DNA of 64,000 bases from Paenibacillus_AM sp052180255 (GCF_052180255.1 NZ_CP197466.1:3348001-3412000), one strand, 5' to 3'; positions 32,944 to 42,840 are shown, counted from the stretch's first letter. Notes: generated by a model not told the origin, from the letters alone. Program-made: numbers and translations.

Positions 32944-33366
32944 CTAAGATACAGATACGCACGCTCCAATTACAAAAGAGACCGAGACAGAGAGTATCAT
33001 AGATAAGAATCCTACCGCACGATTATCTCTCTGAATTTCATCATCTATCTTAAAATAAGGAGTCAAAAATTCAAAAATAAAATAACAAGCCAGCAATAAT
33101 ACAAAACCAAAGCAAGACCATACAATCGACTTCCCGAATGTATCATGATTCTGAATCGCATATCGAATAATATTGCAAATCCCAAAAATTTTACCTCCTG
33201 TTGCCATTGCAACGGAGACATTCCCCTTCTTGATTTCTTCCCAATCGTTATATTTGGTCACGACCTCAAATATCGTCAAGAACACAACAAGTAATATAAC
33301 GGTTACTGAAAAGAAACCGATGGTCGATAAATAGCGGTTTTCCATCCAAATATTGATGTTATCCAC
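32944..33366 (-). CDS. DUF350-family membrane protein
   Basis: The 140-residue protein has four membrane helices and the two family blocks: ...KYNDWEEIKKGNVSVAM then ATGGKIFGIC, and DEIQRDNRAVGFLSM. DUF350 proteins (YjfL-like) consist of repeated two-helix units and have no known activity. The start lies 18 nt after the mutS2 stop, suggesting co-transcription with mutS2. Confidence 0.8.
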   Translation of the reverse strand: MDNINIWMENRYLSTIGFFSVTVILLVVFLTIFEVVTKYNDWEEIKKGNVSVAMATGGKIFGICNIIRYAIQNHDTFGKSIVWSCFGFVLLLACYFIFEFLTPYFKIDDEIQRDNRAVGFLSMILSVSVSFVIGACVSVS

Positions 33367-33384
33367 GACACTTACCCTACCTTC

Positions 33385-35760
33385 CTATTGTAATTCAACG
33401 ACAGTCACACCCGTGCCGCCTTCATTGTAGTTACCGATTCTAAACGATTTTACACGTCTATGACGACGTAAATAATCTTGGATACCCGTACGAAGTATGC
33501 CTGTCCCTTTACCATGAATGAGATAAACTTGTGATAAGTTCGACATAATCGATTCATCTAGGAAACGGTCTGCCTCTACTAAGCCTTCTTCCACGTTCAT
33601 TCCACGCATATCGAGTTCCATGCGTACATTCTCATCCCGTGAACGTTTAATGCTTGCGGCTGGAACATGTGCGCGCTTTTGCTGAGCAGCTTGTGTGGCT
33701 ACAAGCTCAAGATCAGATTTCGCTACTTTAAGTTTCATTAATCCAAGCTGTACGAACACTTCTGTTTTGGATACAATCTCAACAACATGTCCTTTTTGAC
33801 CTAGATGGATGACACGAACTTCATCTCCAGCAGCAATCTCAGCCGATTTAGCTGCTGATCTTGTCGGACGTTTCTTTTCACGTAATTGCGGACTTGCTTG
33901 ATCTAGTCTACGTTTAGCATCAATAAGCTTGTGATCTTTGATCTGTCCGGCTTCTTCCCGAGCCATTCTTCGAAGTTCACTAATGACCTCATCTGCCTCG
34001 CGTCTAGCTTTCCCAACAGCTTCTGCTGCTTCACGTTCAGCCTTCTCCAGCATCTTATCGCGCTGCTGTTCGAATTTATCCTGTTGAGCCTCAAGCTCCT
34101 TCTTCATCTTCTCGACTTCACGACGCAATTCTTCCGCGCTTTGACGCTCCTCTTCAGCGATTAAGCGGTTCTCCTCTAAGGAAGCGATCATGGATTCAAT
34201 ATGTTGATCCTCTTCACCCACATGTCCGCGGGCTTGGTCAATAATGCTGCGTGCAAGTCCAAGACGCTCTGCAATAGCAAACGCGTTACTGCGACCTGGT
34301 ACACCAACAAGCAAGCGGTACGTTGGAGATAGAGTTGCAATATCAAATTCCATGGACGCATTGATAACCCCGTTGCGCTCAAATGCATAAGCTTTTAATT
34401 CACTATAATGCGTTGTCGCAATAATACGACAGCCCATTCGGTGAATATAATCTAGGAGTGATATTGCCAAAGCAGAGCCTTCTGCAGGATCTGTACCTGC
34501 CCCTAATTCATCGAAGAGAACAAGGCTTTTCGGTGTCATATCACGTAAGATCGAGATAATATTCGTCATATGGGAGGAGAATGTACTTAAATTCTGTTCA
34601 ATACTTTGCTCGTCCCCAATATCAGCATATATCCCATCAAACACACATAATTCAGAGCCTTCCTCGGCAGGGACAAACAAGCCTGACATCGCCATTAATG
34701 AGAGCAAGCCCACTGTTTTGAGTGAGACTGTCTTTCCTCCCGTATTGGGTCCGGTCACGATAATGGACGTAAAATTACTGCCAAGCTCTAAGTCGAGCGG
34801 TACAACAATATCAGCCGCGATAAGCGGATGACGCCCTTTTTTCAATTTAATATAGCCTCGATCATTTAATACGGGAAGCGTCGCTTTGAGTGAGCGTGAA
34901 AGGCCTGCTTTTGCAAAAATAAAATCAAGCTGCGCAATAATTCCAACATCCGATAATAACAGCTCTGCTACATCCGCTACATCTGAAGTGAGCATGGACA
35001 AAATACGTTCGACTTCAGCCTCTTCTTTAAGCTTTAATTCCCGAATTTTATTATTTAAAGTCACAACCGCTTCCGGTTCGATGAAGAGTGTTGCACCAGA
35101 TGCCGACTGATCATGAACCATGCCGCCAAAATGACTACGATACTCCGCTTTTACCGGAATAACATAACGATCATTACGAATCGTAACAAGGATATCCTGC
35201 AGCATTTTTTGTGTAGAGGAGTTGCGAATCATATCCTCTAAGCGCTCACGTACACGCGCCTCGCTGCTTTTAAGTTCACTGCGGATTTTGGCAAGGGCCA
35301 TACTTGCACTATCTACAACGTAAGCATTATCGTCGATACAGCTCTTAATCCGATCTTCAAGACCTTTTTGGTCGGTTATTAATTCGATCATTCCAGCAAT
35401 GAGCTCAATTGGGAACTCTTCATGCACGGTCATTAAAAATCGTTTTAATCTCCGTCCACCATAAATGGTGTTCGCTATTTCCAGCAGCTCTGTACTCCCC
35501 AGCATACTGCCGATTCTTGCTCGATGTATACTCGGTTCAATATCACGTATACCTCCAAATGGTACACTTCCCTTTAGCCTTTCAACATCAACGGCTTCAC
35601 TTGTCGCTTTTAGGCGACGCGTTACCTCTACAAAGTCACCACTTGGGAGCATTGCAAGTACGGTACGCTTTCCAAGTGACGTTTGGGCATGATTTTCTAA
35701 TTTATGGATAATTTTCTGATATTCAAGTGTTTTTAAAACTTTCCCCTTCAAAACTTTCAC
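33385..35760 (-). CDS. mutS2: endonuclease MutS2
   Basis: About 791 residues from the GTG at 35760; the frame stays open to 35928, but the extra 56 residues do not look like MutS2, which begins with the VLKTLEYQKIIHKL pattern and is normally 780-790 residues. Domains are a helical core/clamp, an ABC-type ATPase with Walker A TGPNTGGKTVSLK, VLFDELGAGTDPAEGSALA and TTHYSELK, a long coiled coil, and the C-terminal Smr nuclease domain with LDMRG and HGKGTGILR. MutS2 suppresses recombination and in B. subtilis rescues collided ribosomes. Confidence 0.95.
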   Translation of the reverse strand: MKVLKGKVLKTLEYQKIIHKLENHAQTSLGKRTVLAMLPSGDFVEVTRRLKATSEAVDVERLKGSVPFGGIRDIEPSIHRARIGSMLGSTELLEIANTIYGGRRLKRFLMTVHEEFPIELIAGMIELITDQKGLEDRIKSCIDDNAYVVDSASMALAKIRSELKSSEARVRERLEDMIRNSSTQKMLQDILVTIRNDRYVIPVKAEYRSHFGGMVHDQSASGATLFIEPEAVVTLNNKIRELKLKEEAEVERILSMLTSDVADVAELLLSDVGIIAQLDFIFAKAGLSRSLKATLPVLNDRGYIKLKKGRHPLIAADIVVPLDLELGSNFTSIIVTGPNTGGKTVSLKTVGLLSLMAMSGLFVPAEEGSELCVFDGIYADIGDEQSIEQNLSTFSSHMTNIISILRDMTPKSLVLFDELGAGTDPAEGSALAISLLDYIHRMGCRIIATTHYSELKAYAFERNGVINASMEFDIATLSPTYRLLVGVPGRSNAFAIAERLGLARSIIDQARGHVGEEDQHIESMIASLEENRLIAEEERQSAEELRREVEKMKKELEAQQDKFEQQRDKMLEKAEREAAEAVGKARREADEVISELRRMAREEAGQIKDHKLIDAKRRLDQASPQLREKKRPTRSAAKSAEIAAGDEVRVIHLGQKGHVVEIVSKTEVFVQLGLMKLKVAKSDLELVATQAAQQKRAHVPAASIKRSRDENVRMELDMRGMNVEEGLVEADRFLDESIMSNLSQVYLIHGKGTGILRTGIQDYLRRHRRVKSFRIGNYNEGGTGVTVVELQ

Positions 35761-35927
35761 TGTCCTCTCGTTCACAATATCATTATTATACCCAAGGAAC
35801 GCATAAGATGCGAACCCACATCTTACTCCTTTAGGCATGGTGATAATTCCCTTCGTACTTTCATAAAAACAGGACACATTATGTAGTATTACGCATCTTG
35901 ATAATACGCTAAGGAGGTCATAAATCA

Positions 35928-36308
35928 ATGAGTTTTTTAGGAACTATCGTCCGCTTTGTTGTATCTGCTTTTGTTCTTCTTTTCGTTTCCTGGATCGTCA
36001 AAGGATTCGTAGTCGGCGGCTTTATGAGTGCGCTTATATTAGCACTTGCTATCGCCGTTATTGCTTTCATCATTGAAAGTATCTTTGGTAATCGAATAAC
36101 TCCTTTTGGCCGGGGAGTCGTTGGCTTCTTGACAAGTGCTGTCATCATCTGGATCGCACAATTCATCGTACCCGGTGTAACCACAACTGTGCTTGGAGCC
36201 ATATTATCTGCTTTGGTGATCGGCTTGATCGACTTGTTTATCCCAATGAAAACCCCGTTTGAAGTGGGTGACCAATGGTCAGGTAAAAATAAGGAACCTC
36301 ATAAGTAA
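35928..36308 (+). CDS. YvlD-like membrane protein (phage holin 4 superfamily)
   Basis: The 126-residue protein has four hydrophobic helices and matches the YvlD/DUF360 type: IVRFVVSAFVLLFVSWIV, FIIESIFGNRITPFGRG and GAILSALVIGLIDLF. The start has AAGGAGG about 9 nt upstream. In B. subtilis the homologous gene belongs to a cell-envelope stress operon. It is divergent from mutS2 and sits alone before a strong terminator. The name holin comes from the superfamily; there are no phage genes nearby. Confidence 0.8.
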   Translation: MSFLGTIVRFVVSAFVLLFVSWIVKGFVVGGFMSALILALAIAVIAFIIESIFGNRITPFGRGVVGFLTSAVIIWIAQFIVPGVTTTVLGAILSALVIGLIDLFIPMKTPFEVGDQWSGKNKEPHK

Positions 36309-36328
36309 GTGTACTCCCCCCCATTCGT

Positions 36329-36372
36329 AGCCACTGCATCCGATCACACTTGATCGGTGTAGTGGCTTTTTT
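36329..36372 (+). terminator. terminator after the YvlD-like gene
   Basis: AGCCACT...CCGATCA pairs with TGATCGG...AGTGGCT around CACT and runs into TTTTTTC. Confidence 0.88.
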
Positions 36373-36474
36373 CTTATTCATGCTGCAGTTTCACTTGATC
36401 GACATACCACAAATGATTGGAACATGATAAAATACATAATAGTTAAATAAGTATAAAACAGGGGGGACTATCAG

Positions 36475-36846
36475 TTGAAAAAAATATTTGCTTTACTCGT
36501 TGGAGTTGCAATGCTTATTTCTTTAACAGCATGCGGTGGAGAAAGTGGATCGAATACATTCGCAGAAACCCAGGAGACAGCTAAACAAGAAGTGAAGATC
36601 GTGGCTACCAACTTCCAATTCGATCAACCTGAATATCACGTAAAAAAAGGTGAAGCTTTCACTTTGACTTTAGATAGCAAAGAAGGTATTCACGGTATAC
36701 GTCTTGAAGGATTGGATGCAAGCTTATCCAAAATGAATAACACCAAGACAATCGTTGCCAATAAAGCAGGTACGTACAGCATTATTTGTAATGTTTCTTG
36801 TGGCACTGGACACTCAAAAATGAATGCAAAATTAATTGTAGAGTAG
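36475..36846 (+). CDS. lipoprotein with a complete CuA-type cupredoxin domain
   Basis: The 123-residue protein begins at TTG after GGGGGG and has a signal peptide ending in the lipobox LTAC (lipid on C20). The mature part is a cupredoxin related to cytochrome c oxidase subunit II. All CuA ligands are in place: H73, then C105-x3-C109-x3-H113-x2-M116 in ICNVSCGTGHSKM. No oxidase subunits are adjacent and there are no membrane helices, so it is a free CuA carrier rather than a CoxB. It may shuttle electrons or deliver copper. A terminator follows. Confidence 0.82.
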   Translation: MKKIFALLVGVAMLISLTACGGESGSNTFAETQETAKQEVKIVATNFQFDQPEYHVKKGEAFTLTLDSKEGIHGIRLEGLDASLSKMNNTKTIVANKAGTYSIICNVSCGTGHSKMNAKLIVE

Positions 36847-36870
36847 TCATACAACCTTCGGTAACAAATA

Positions 36871-36911
36871 AGACCGCTAACTCCCTAACATAGCTAGGTT
36901 GTTAGCGGTCT
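36871..36911. terminator. bidirectional terminator between the CuA lipoprotein and zapA-like genes
   Basis: AGACCGCTAAC pairs with GTTAGCGGTCT, with CCTA/TAGG in the inner stem, and short T runs on both strands. Confidence 0.8.
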
Positions 36912-36923
36912 TTCTATGGGTTT

Positions 36924-38909
36924 CTATGGCTTTGAATTCCCATCCTGGGATACAACGAGCTCTATCCACTCATTATACTCCGTTTGCAGTTTCGAATACT
37001 CATCCTTGAGCTTTTCGTAATCCTGTTTTACCTGCTCAAACTCTTGATTATCCTCTTTACTTGCACTGGCTTGATTATAAGATGCCCTCAAACTTTCACG
37101 AAGCGTTTCAATCTCTTCATCCTTTTGCATCGATTGTCGAAGAACTTTATCGAAAGCTCTTTGCTGATCATTTAGTCGCTTATCAATCACAGTAAATTCA
37201 GCAGCAGCTTGCCCCGACACTTGGACTAACGCTTCAAGCTGTGTACATGCTGCATCGCGTTGTTCTGTGATCTTATGTACATGTTGGCGCTCTACATCTA
37301 ATTGGGTCAATGCTTGGTCTAGTAAACGCTGAGCAGTCTGTGCCGAAATTTGCAAAACTTCCTGCTCTTGAATTATGACGTCGCGCTCTTGTTGTAAAGC
37401 ATCATGTTGATCTTGTAATTGTACGAGCTTAGCTTGATGGCCCTCATACTTATTCTTAAGATCCGCTATATCGCCAAGTAATTCAGCCTGAATAGCTTCA
37501 TCTTCTTCACGAACATTTATTAGCTCAGATTGATGCTGCTCCCCTGCTTGCATAAGCTCCAAACGATGCTGTTCACGCAGCTTGCGAACGGTGCCTTCCT
37601 GCTGGTCACGTTGGTGTCGAATAGCGACTTCGTGGTCTTGTTTAAGCTTCTGTATTTCCTTTTCATGTTGACTATTAAGATCTGCTTCCACCTGGATGTG
37701 GTTATCCCACTGCTCCTGCAATACACGAACTTGCTCTTCATCCGCTTTGCGTTTGGCTTGGATTGATTCAAGCATTTGAGCATGATTAGACTGCAATTCT
37801 GCTAATTCTGCAGCGTGACGCACCTCTTGATCCAGCAAAGCAACTTCTTGATTGGATTGCTGTTCTTCCAATACGGCTATTCGGCTCGCTTTCTCCTCTT
37901 CCAGAGCAGCTTCGTATTGGAACTTCAGGTCTTCTAAGGCAGACTCATAAGTTGTTTTTTGCTCTTGCAAAGCAGTGGAATGTTCGTCACGTAACTGAAG
38001 AATAAACGATAGATGATCTTCTTCAAGCATTTTCATCATCGTATCGTTGTCTTCCTTCACCTGAAGCAAGTTAACTTGAAGTTCATCTTTCAAAGCTTGC
38101 AATACAGAATGATGCTTATCTTCGACTTCTACAAGCTGCGCCGCTAGCTCAGCTTGCTGCTGTTTCAAGATCGATTGTTTCTCTTGCTCAGCTTGAAGAA
38201 CAACCGCATGTTCCTCACGCAGCTTCCGTAATGCAGCATCCCTTTTTTCTTGTTCTTGTGCGAATGCACGGCTATGCTCATCTTGAGCTTGTTTGAGCGA
38301 ATTTTCTGCCGCAGCTTGTCGCTCCTCAACTTTAAGTAAATCTGCTTCATGCTGTTTGCGTTCGGACTGCAACTGTGTTTCAAAATCAGCTAACTTGCTG
38401 TTGAACTGCGACTCGAGCTTCCCACGCTCAGACTTCACGGCTGCATCCCTAACTTCATTCATCTTGCTAAGGGAAGCATCACGTTCTTCTGTCAGCTTCA
38501 AAATAGTAGTATCTCGCTCTTCTTGCAGCTGTTTAAGCTCCGCTTCAAATCGCACTTGCTGCTTCGCAAATTGATCTTCCTGATTCGCTTTTATTTCGTC
38601 ATATTCTTGTTGGAGTGTATTCAATTGCGCCTGCAATTGTTCACCTTGCTGCTGACTTAATGTCTTCGCTCTTTGCAGCGGCTCAATCTCCGAAGCTAAA
38701 CGGAAATTTTGATCCACTACATGAACAGCGGTGAGAACCGCTATGCGCTGTCCATCGAGACGACTGTTATTCGAAGCAATGTGCTGCATCTGATCATTGA
38801 CTTCTGCAGCAATTCTTTTTACATAACTAGGACTTGTGTTTCCATCTGCTGTAATCTTGTACTGACTTCCATATATGTCAACTGTAATTCGTGTCCGATC
38901 TTCGCTCAC
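36924..38909 (-). CDS. ZapA-domain protein with a very long coiled-coil extension
   Basis: The first 75 residues match ZapA, the FtsZ-ring stabiliser: TRITVDIYGSQYKITADG, YVKRIAAEVNDQM, RIAVLTAVHVVDQNFRL. Ordinary ZapA is about 85-140 residues; here a further 570 residues of heptad-like Glu/Gln/Lys/Leu-rich coiled coil continue to the C-terminus, with repeats of the QAEQEKQ, HEQALEELK type. The coil would span tens of nanometres if extended. The reading frame is uninterrupted and codon use resembles the neighbours. It lies directly downstream of pheT behind a terminator. A role in division or in tethering is inference. Confidence 0.8.
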   Translation of the reverse strand: MSEDRTRITVDIYGSQYKITADGNTSPSYVKRIAAEVNDQMQHIASNNSRLDGQRIAVLTAVHVVDQNFRLASEIEPLQRAKTLSQQQGEQLQAQLNTLQQEYDEIKANQEDQFAKQQVRFEAELKQLQEERDTTILKLTEERDASLSKMNEVRDAAVKSERGKLESQFNSKLADFETQLQSERKQHEADLLKVEERQAAAENSLKQAQDEHSRAFAQEQEKRDAALRKLREEHAVVLQAEQEKQSILKQQQAELAAQLVEVEDKHHSVLQALKDELQVNLLQVKEDNDTMMKMLEEDHLSFILQLRDEHSTALQEQKTTYESALEDLKFQYEAALEEEKASRIAVLEEQQSNQEVALLDQEVRHAAELAELQSNHAQMLESIQAKRKADEEQVRVLQEQWDNHIQVEADLNSQHEKEIQKLKQDHEVAIRHQRDQQEGTVRKLREQHRLELMQAGEQHQSELINVREEDEAIQAELLGDIADLKNKYEGHQAKLVQLQDQHDALQQERDVIIQEQEVLQISAQTAQRLLDQALTQLDVERQHVHKITEQRDAACTQLEALVQVSGQAAAEFTVIDKRLNDQQRAFDKVLRQSMQKDEEIETLRESLRASYNQASASKEDNQEFEQVKQDYEKLKDEYSKLQTEYNEWIELVVSQDGNSKP

Positions 38910-38940
38910 AGTATCATCCTCCCCCTACATAAGAAAAAAA

Positions 38941-38979
38941 GGCTAGTCGTATCAACCAACATTTCGATACGCCCAGCCT
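38941..38979 (-). terminator. terminator after pheT
   Basis: GGCTGGGCGTATC pairs with GATACGACTAGCC and is followed by seven T on the minus strand, between pheT and the zapA-like gene. Confidence 0.8.
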
Positions 38980-39025
38980 CATTTCCTGCTGCTGAAGTTC
39001 TTTTCTAATAATTACCTATACAAAA

Positions 39026-41473
39026 TTATTTTCGAAGTTCAGCACCAAATGTTTCTTGCAATACTTCGACTACTTTTCCATGGACTGCAGTCACTTCTTC
39101 ATCTTGCAAAGTACGCTCTGGGTGACGATATACAAGAGCCAATGCAACGCTCTTCTTCCCTTCGCCCAAGCGTTCGCCTGTATAAATATCGAACACACGA
39201 ATCGATTCAAGCAATTCGCCAGCTGTCTCACGTGCTTGCTGTTCCATTAAACCAACTGGTACTTGCTGATCCACAACTAGTGCCATGTCACGGCCCATTG
39301 CTGGGTAACGCGGAAGCATAGAATAAGCAATTGTGAAATCAGCCATTTCGATTAGCGGCTCTACTTCAACCTCAAGAACATACGTATCTTCCAGATCTTT
39401 TTGATTCTGAAGGGATGGGTGCAATTGTCCCATACGACCGATTACACGTTTCGTTTGTTCCTTATCTACTACTGAAATTGCAGCAGTACGACCTGGGTGG
39501 AACCCTTCTGGCTGTGCAGCTTCGAACTGAACACCTGTAATCCCAAGGTAAGAGATCACACGCTCGAATACACCTTTCAAATCATAGAAATCAACTTTAG
39601 CCGGTTTTTGCATCCAGTGATCAGCATGACGTTTACCTGTCATAACAACAGCTAACATTAACTTCTCTTGAGGTAATGAAGTTAGCTCCGACTCATCCGT
39701 AACGAATACTTTACCCATTTCGAATAGAGACAAGTCATCATTGTTACGATTACGGTTATAAACGACTGTATCAAGCAAATTCGGTAATAATGACGTACGA
39801 AGCGTTGATCGATCTTCACTCATCGGCATTGCAAGCGGAATATGTTTAGCCGCTGGGTACATTCCAGGAAGTTGTACGTTCTGGTCTGGATGTGCAAGTG
39901 AGTATGTGATCACTTCATCTACACCGCTTTGTGTCAAAATGTTACGCATCGTGCGACGAATTTGCTGCTCACGTGTAAGTGAACCTGGTGTAGTCACACC
40001 CGACATCAATGTAGTTGGGATGTTGTCATAACCATAAAGACGCGCCACTTCCTCGATCAAATCAACATCACGTGTGATGTCGCCACGGCGGCTTGGTACA
40101 TGCACGAGGATCGACTCGTTACTTGTTTCATCATAGGAGAAATGCAAACGTCCCATAATTTCTGTTACTTGAGCAAGTGTTAATTCCGTTCCCAAGTATC
40201 CATTTACTTTACTTAATGGAAGCTCAATGGATACGGGTTTATGCTCCGTTGTGCGTGCCTCAGCGATTCCTTCGGCAGCATTTCCGCCTGCAAGCTGTGC
40301 GATTAACGCAGTTGCACGATTCAAGGCCGGAATAACGGCTTCTGGATTCACTTCTTTTTCAAAACGTAGACTTGCTTCCGAACGCAAGCCAAGCTGACGA
40401 GATGTGCGGCGAACAGAACTGCCCGAGAATTTAGCGGATTCCAGTAAAATGCGTGTTGTGCCACTGGATACTTCGCTATTTGCGCCACCCATTACACCTG
40501 CAAGCGCAATCGGCTTCTCAATATCTGCAATCAGCAGCATATGCGGTTCTAATTCACGTTCTACATCATCAAGTGTCACAAGCTTCTCACCTGGTTGAGC
40601 CAAGCGAACATCAATACGATCACCTGCGATCTTATCCGCATCAAATGCGTGTAGAGGTTGACCGTATTCAAGCATGACATAGTTCGTAATATCTACGATT
40701 GTATTGATTGGACGGACACCAGCAGCCATCAAGCGATTTTGCAGCCAAAGCGGAGAGGTTGTTACCTGAACACCTTCGATTAGGCGAGCTGTGTAGTGTG
40801 AGCATAGCTCATCTGAACCAATCGTTACTGCAACTTTCTCAGCCGTTTTTACATGACTTGAACAAGCTGCACCCTCAGAACGAGGAAGTTTCACTTCACG
40901 ACCGATAATTGCCGCTATTTCATAAGCTGCTCCAAGCATACTTAGGCAATCTGAACGATTCGGTGTAAGATCAAGTTCAAGCACCTTATCATCAATAGCA
41001 AGTACATCTAGAATGGATGCACCGACTTCTGTATACTCAGGTAATACAAGGATGCCTTCTTGTTGCTCTTTAGGAAGCATCTTCTCGTTCAAACCAAGCT
41101 CTTTCGCCGAGCAGATCATACCTTGTGACTCCACGCCGCGCAGCTTGGCACGCTTGATTTTGAAATCGCCAGGCAATACAGCACCCACAACCGCTACAGG
41201 TACTTTTTGTCCGGCATCCACGTTTTTAGCACCACAGACGATTTGTAGATCTTCTCCTTGGCCAACATCTAGCGTACATACACTAAGTTTATCTGCATCT
41301 GGATGCTTCTCTCTCGTTTTGACATAACCAACAACGACACCTGTCACACCTTGATTGCGATTTTCTACAACATCGACTTCAACACCAGAGCGTGTAAGCT
41401 TCTCCGCAAGTTCTTCTGCCGTATATCCACTAACGTCCACATACTCCGACAACCATTTATATGATACTTTCAT
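39026..41473 (-). CDS. pheT: phenylalanine-tRNA ligase beta subunit
   Basis: The 815-residue subunit has the full bacterial architecture: an N-terminal tRNA-binding OB domain (about 40-150), B3/B4 editing domain, B5 domain, the catalytic-like core, and a C-terminal FDX-ACB domain ending FGAELRK. Typical motifs are MKVSYKWLSEYVD at the start, LTPNRSDCLSMLG and the YPAMGRDMALVVD anticodon-binding start. It starts 20 nt after pheS and is co-transcribed under the T-box. Confidence 0.97.
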   Translation of the reverse strand: MKVSYKWLSEYVDVSGYTAEELAEKLTRSGVEVDVVENRNQGVTGVVVGYVKTREKHPDADKLSVCTLDVGQGEDLQIVCGAKNVDAGQKVPVAVVGAVLPGDFKIKRAKLRGVESQGMICSAKELGLNEKMLPKEQQEGILVLPEYTEVGASILDVLAIDDKVLELDLTPNRSDCLSMLGAAYEIAAIIGREVKLPRSEGAACSSHVKTAEKVAVTIGSDELCSHYTARLIEGVQVTTSPLWLQNRLMAAGVRPINTIVDITNYVMLEYGQPLHAFDADKIAGDRIDVRLAQPGEKLVTLDDVERELEPHMLLIADIEKPIALAGVMGGANSEVSSGTTRILLESAKFSGSSVRRTSRQLGLRSEASLRFEKEVNPEAVIPALNRATALIAQLAGGNAAEGIAEARTTEHKPVSIELPLSKVNGYLGTELTLAQVTEIMGRLHFSYDETSNESILVHVPSRRGDITRDVDLIEEVARLYGYDNIPTTLMSGVTTPGSLTREQQIRRTMRNILTQSGVDEVITYSLAHPDQNVQLPGMYPAAKHIPLAMPMSEDRSTLRTSLLPNLLDTVVYNRNRNNDDLSLFEMGKVFVTDESELTSLPQEKLMLAVVMTGKRHADHWMQKPAKVDFYDLKGVFERVISYLGITGVQFEAAQPEGFHPGRTAAISVVDKEQTKRVIGRMGQLHPSLQNQKDLEDTYVLEVEVEPLIEMADFTIAYSMLPRYPAMGRDMALVVDQQVPVGLMEQQARETAGELLESIRVFDIYTGERLGEGKKSVALALVYRHPERTLQDEEVTAVHGKVVEVLQETFGAELRK

Positions 41474-41493
41474 GCTTCTACTCCTCCCCGATC

Positions 41494-42528
41494 CTATAGA
41501 TGTACGAACTGCTTCAAGAAACGCAGATCATTCGTATAAAAATGACGGATGTCCTCGATGCCATATTTCAACATCGCAATACGCTCTACACCCATACCAA
41601 ATGCAAAACCGCTATATTCTTTCGGGTCATAACCCGCCATCTCAAGTACACGTGGGTGAACCATACCGGAACCCAAAATTTCTAACCAACCCGTTTGCTT
41701 ACATACGCGGCAGCCTTCACCCTTACACATGCAGCATGTCACATCAACTTCAGCACTTGGCTCTGTGAATGGGAAGAAGCTCGGACGCAGGCGAATTTCA
41801 GTATGTTCACCGAACATTTCACGTACGAATTGAAGTAGTGTACCTTTCAAGTCGCTCATCCGAATGTTACGGTCAATTACAAGACCTTCAATTTGCGTGA
41901 ACTGATGGGAGTGCGTTGCATCGTCATCATCACGGCGATATACGCGACCTGGACAAATAATTTTGACAGGAACCTCACCTTGAAGCTTCTCCATTGTGCG
42001 AACTTGAACCGGTGATGTGTGTGTACGAAGCAGTACTTCATCTGTAATGTAGAATGAATCCTGCATATCACGAGCAGGGTGATCCTTCGGTAAGTTCAAC
42101 GCTTCAAAGTTGTAGTAGTCACGCTCAACCTCTGGACCCTCAGCAACTGTATAGCCCATTCCAATGAAGATATCCTCAATTTCTTGAATCACTTTATTCA
42201 GTGGATGAACCGCACCTTGTGTGGACGGTCTGCCTTGCAATGTAACGTCAAGCGTCTCCGCTTGTAGTCGACCTTCTGTCTCTAAACGCTCGAAGTACTC
42301 GGATTTCTCAGCGATAATCGCTGCAATCGCTTCACGGACTTCATTGGCTACTTGACCAATAATCGGACGCTCCTCCGCACTTAAGCTCCCCATACCACGC
42401 AAAATTTCGGTAAGTGGACCCTTTTTCCCTAAATACTTCACCCTTAGATCATTCAATTCTTGAGGGGTTACTACTTCCGATAAAAGTTCTAATGCAGCTA
42501 CTTTTAACGCCTCTAAACGTTCCTTCAT
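41494..42528 (-). CDS. pheS: phenylalanine-tRNA ligase alpha subunit
   Basis: The 344-residue class II synthetase subunit charges tRNA-Phe with phenylalanine. It has an N-terminal coiled coil for tRNA binding, then motif 2 (GRVYRRDDDDATHSHQFTQIEG) and motif 3 (GFAFGMGVERIAML). It also has CxxCxGxGCxxC-type cysteines in TCCMCKGEGCRVCKQTG, seen in many bacterial PheS. Expression is governed by the T-box leader upstream. Confidence 0.97.
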   Translation of the reverse strand: MKERLEALKVAALELLSEVVTPQELNDLRVKYLGKKGPLTEILRGMGSLSAEERPIIGQVANEVREAIAAIIAEKSEYFERLETEGRLQAETLDVTLQGRPSTQGAVHPLNKVIQEIEDIFIGMGYTVAEGPEVERDYYNFEALNLPKDHPARDMQDSFYITDEVLLRTHTSPVQVRTMEKLQGEVPVKIICPGRVYRRDDDDATHSHQFTQIEGLVIDRNIRMSDLKGTLLQFVREMFGEHTEIRLRPSFFPFTEPSAEVDVTCCMCKGEGCRVCKQTGWLEILGSGMVHPRVLEMAGYDPKEYSGFAFGMGVERIAMLKYGIEDIRHFYTNDLRFLKQFVHL

Positions 42529-42572
42529 ACAATTCCCTCCTCTAAAAATACACCTCTATATCACACAAAAAA

Positions 42573-42609
42573 GAGCTCACACATCCCTAAATAGGGACGA
42601 GCAAGCTCG
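42573..42609 (-). terminator. T-box leader terminator
   Basis: GAGC pairs with GCTC around an inner GTCCCTA/TAGGGAT-type stem, with TTTTTTGTG on the minus strand. It competes with the T-box antiterminator. Confidence 0.85.
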
Positions 42610-42840
42610 CGGTACCACCCTGATTAGACGCTTCTCCATAAGCGGATCAACATCTCTCTTCATTCCATCATTCATAACGGATTGTCATCCGGTTCCCTCT
42701 AATAAAGCACATTTCCAACATGCTCATTCAAAGGTCTGCTCAGGAGTGAACTTGGGCAGCCTGTTTCCCTGGGTACGCTCTCAATCTGTGGCGTAACCTC
42801 CCTGTGGGGATGTACTGCTTACTCTTCTCCGTCAACGCAT
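42598..42840 (-). ncRNA. T-box riboswitch leader for pheST (Phe specifier)
   Basis: The minus strand contains the T-box AGGGTGGTACCGCG (42607-42621), the antiterminator half that binds the uncharged tRNA acceptor end. An AGTA-containing Stem I starts about 42815, and a TTC codon lies in AAGTTCACT at 42748-42750 on the 3' side of Stem I where the specifier is expected. Uncharged tRNA-Phe should stabilise the antiterminator and allow pheST expression. The specifier was picked by position and by agreement with the controlled genes. Confidence 0.92.

Noticed and set aside
35761..35928. N-terminal extension of mutS2 to 35928
   Set aside because: The extra 56 residues lack MutS2 character and would make the protein longer than the family; the GTG at 35760 gives the usual length of about 790.
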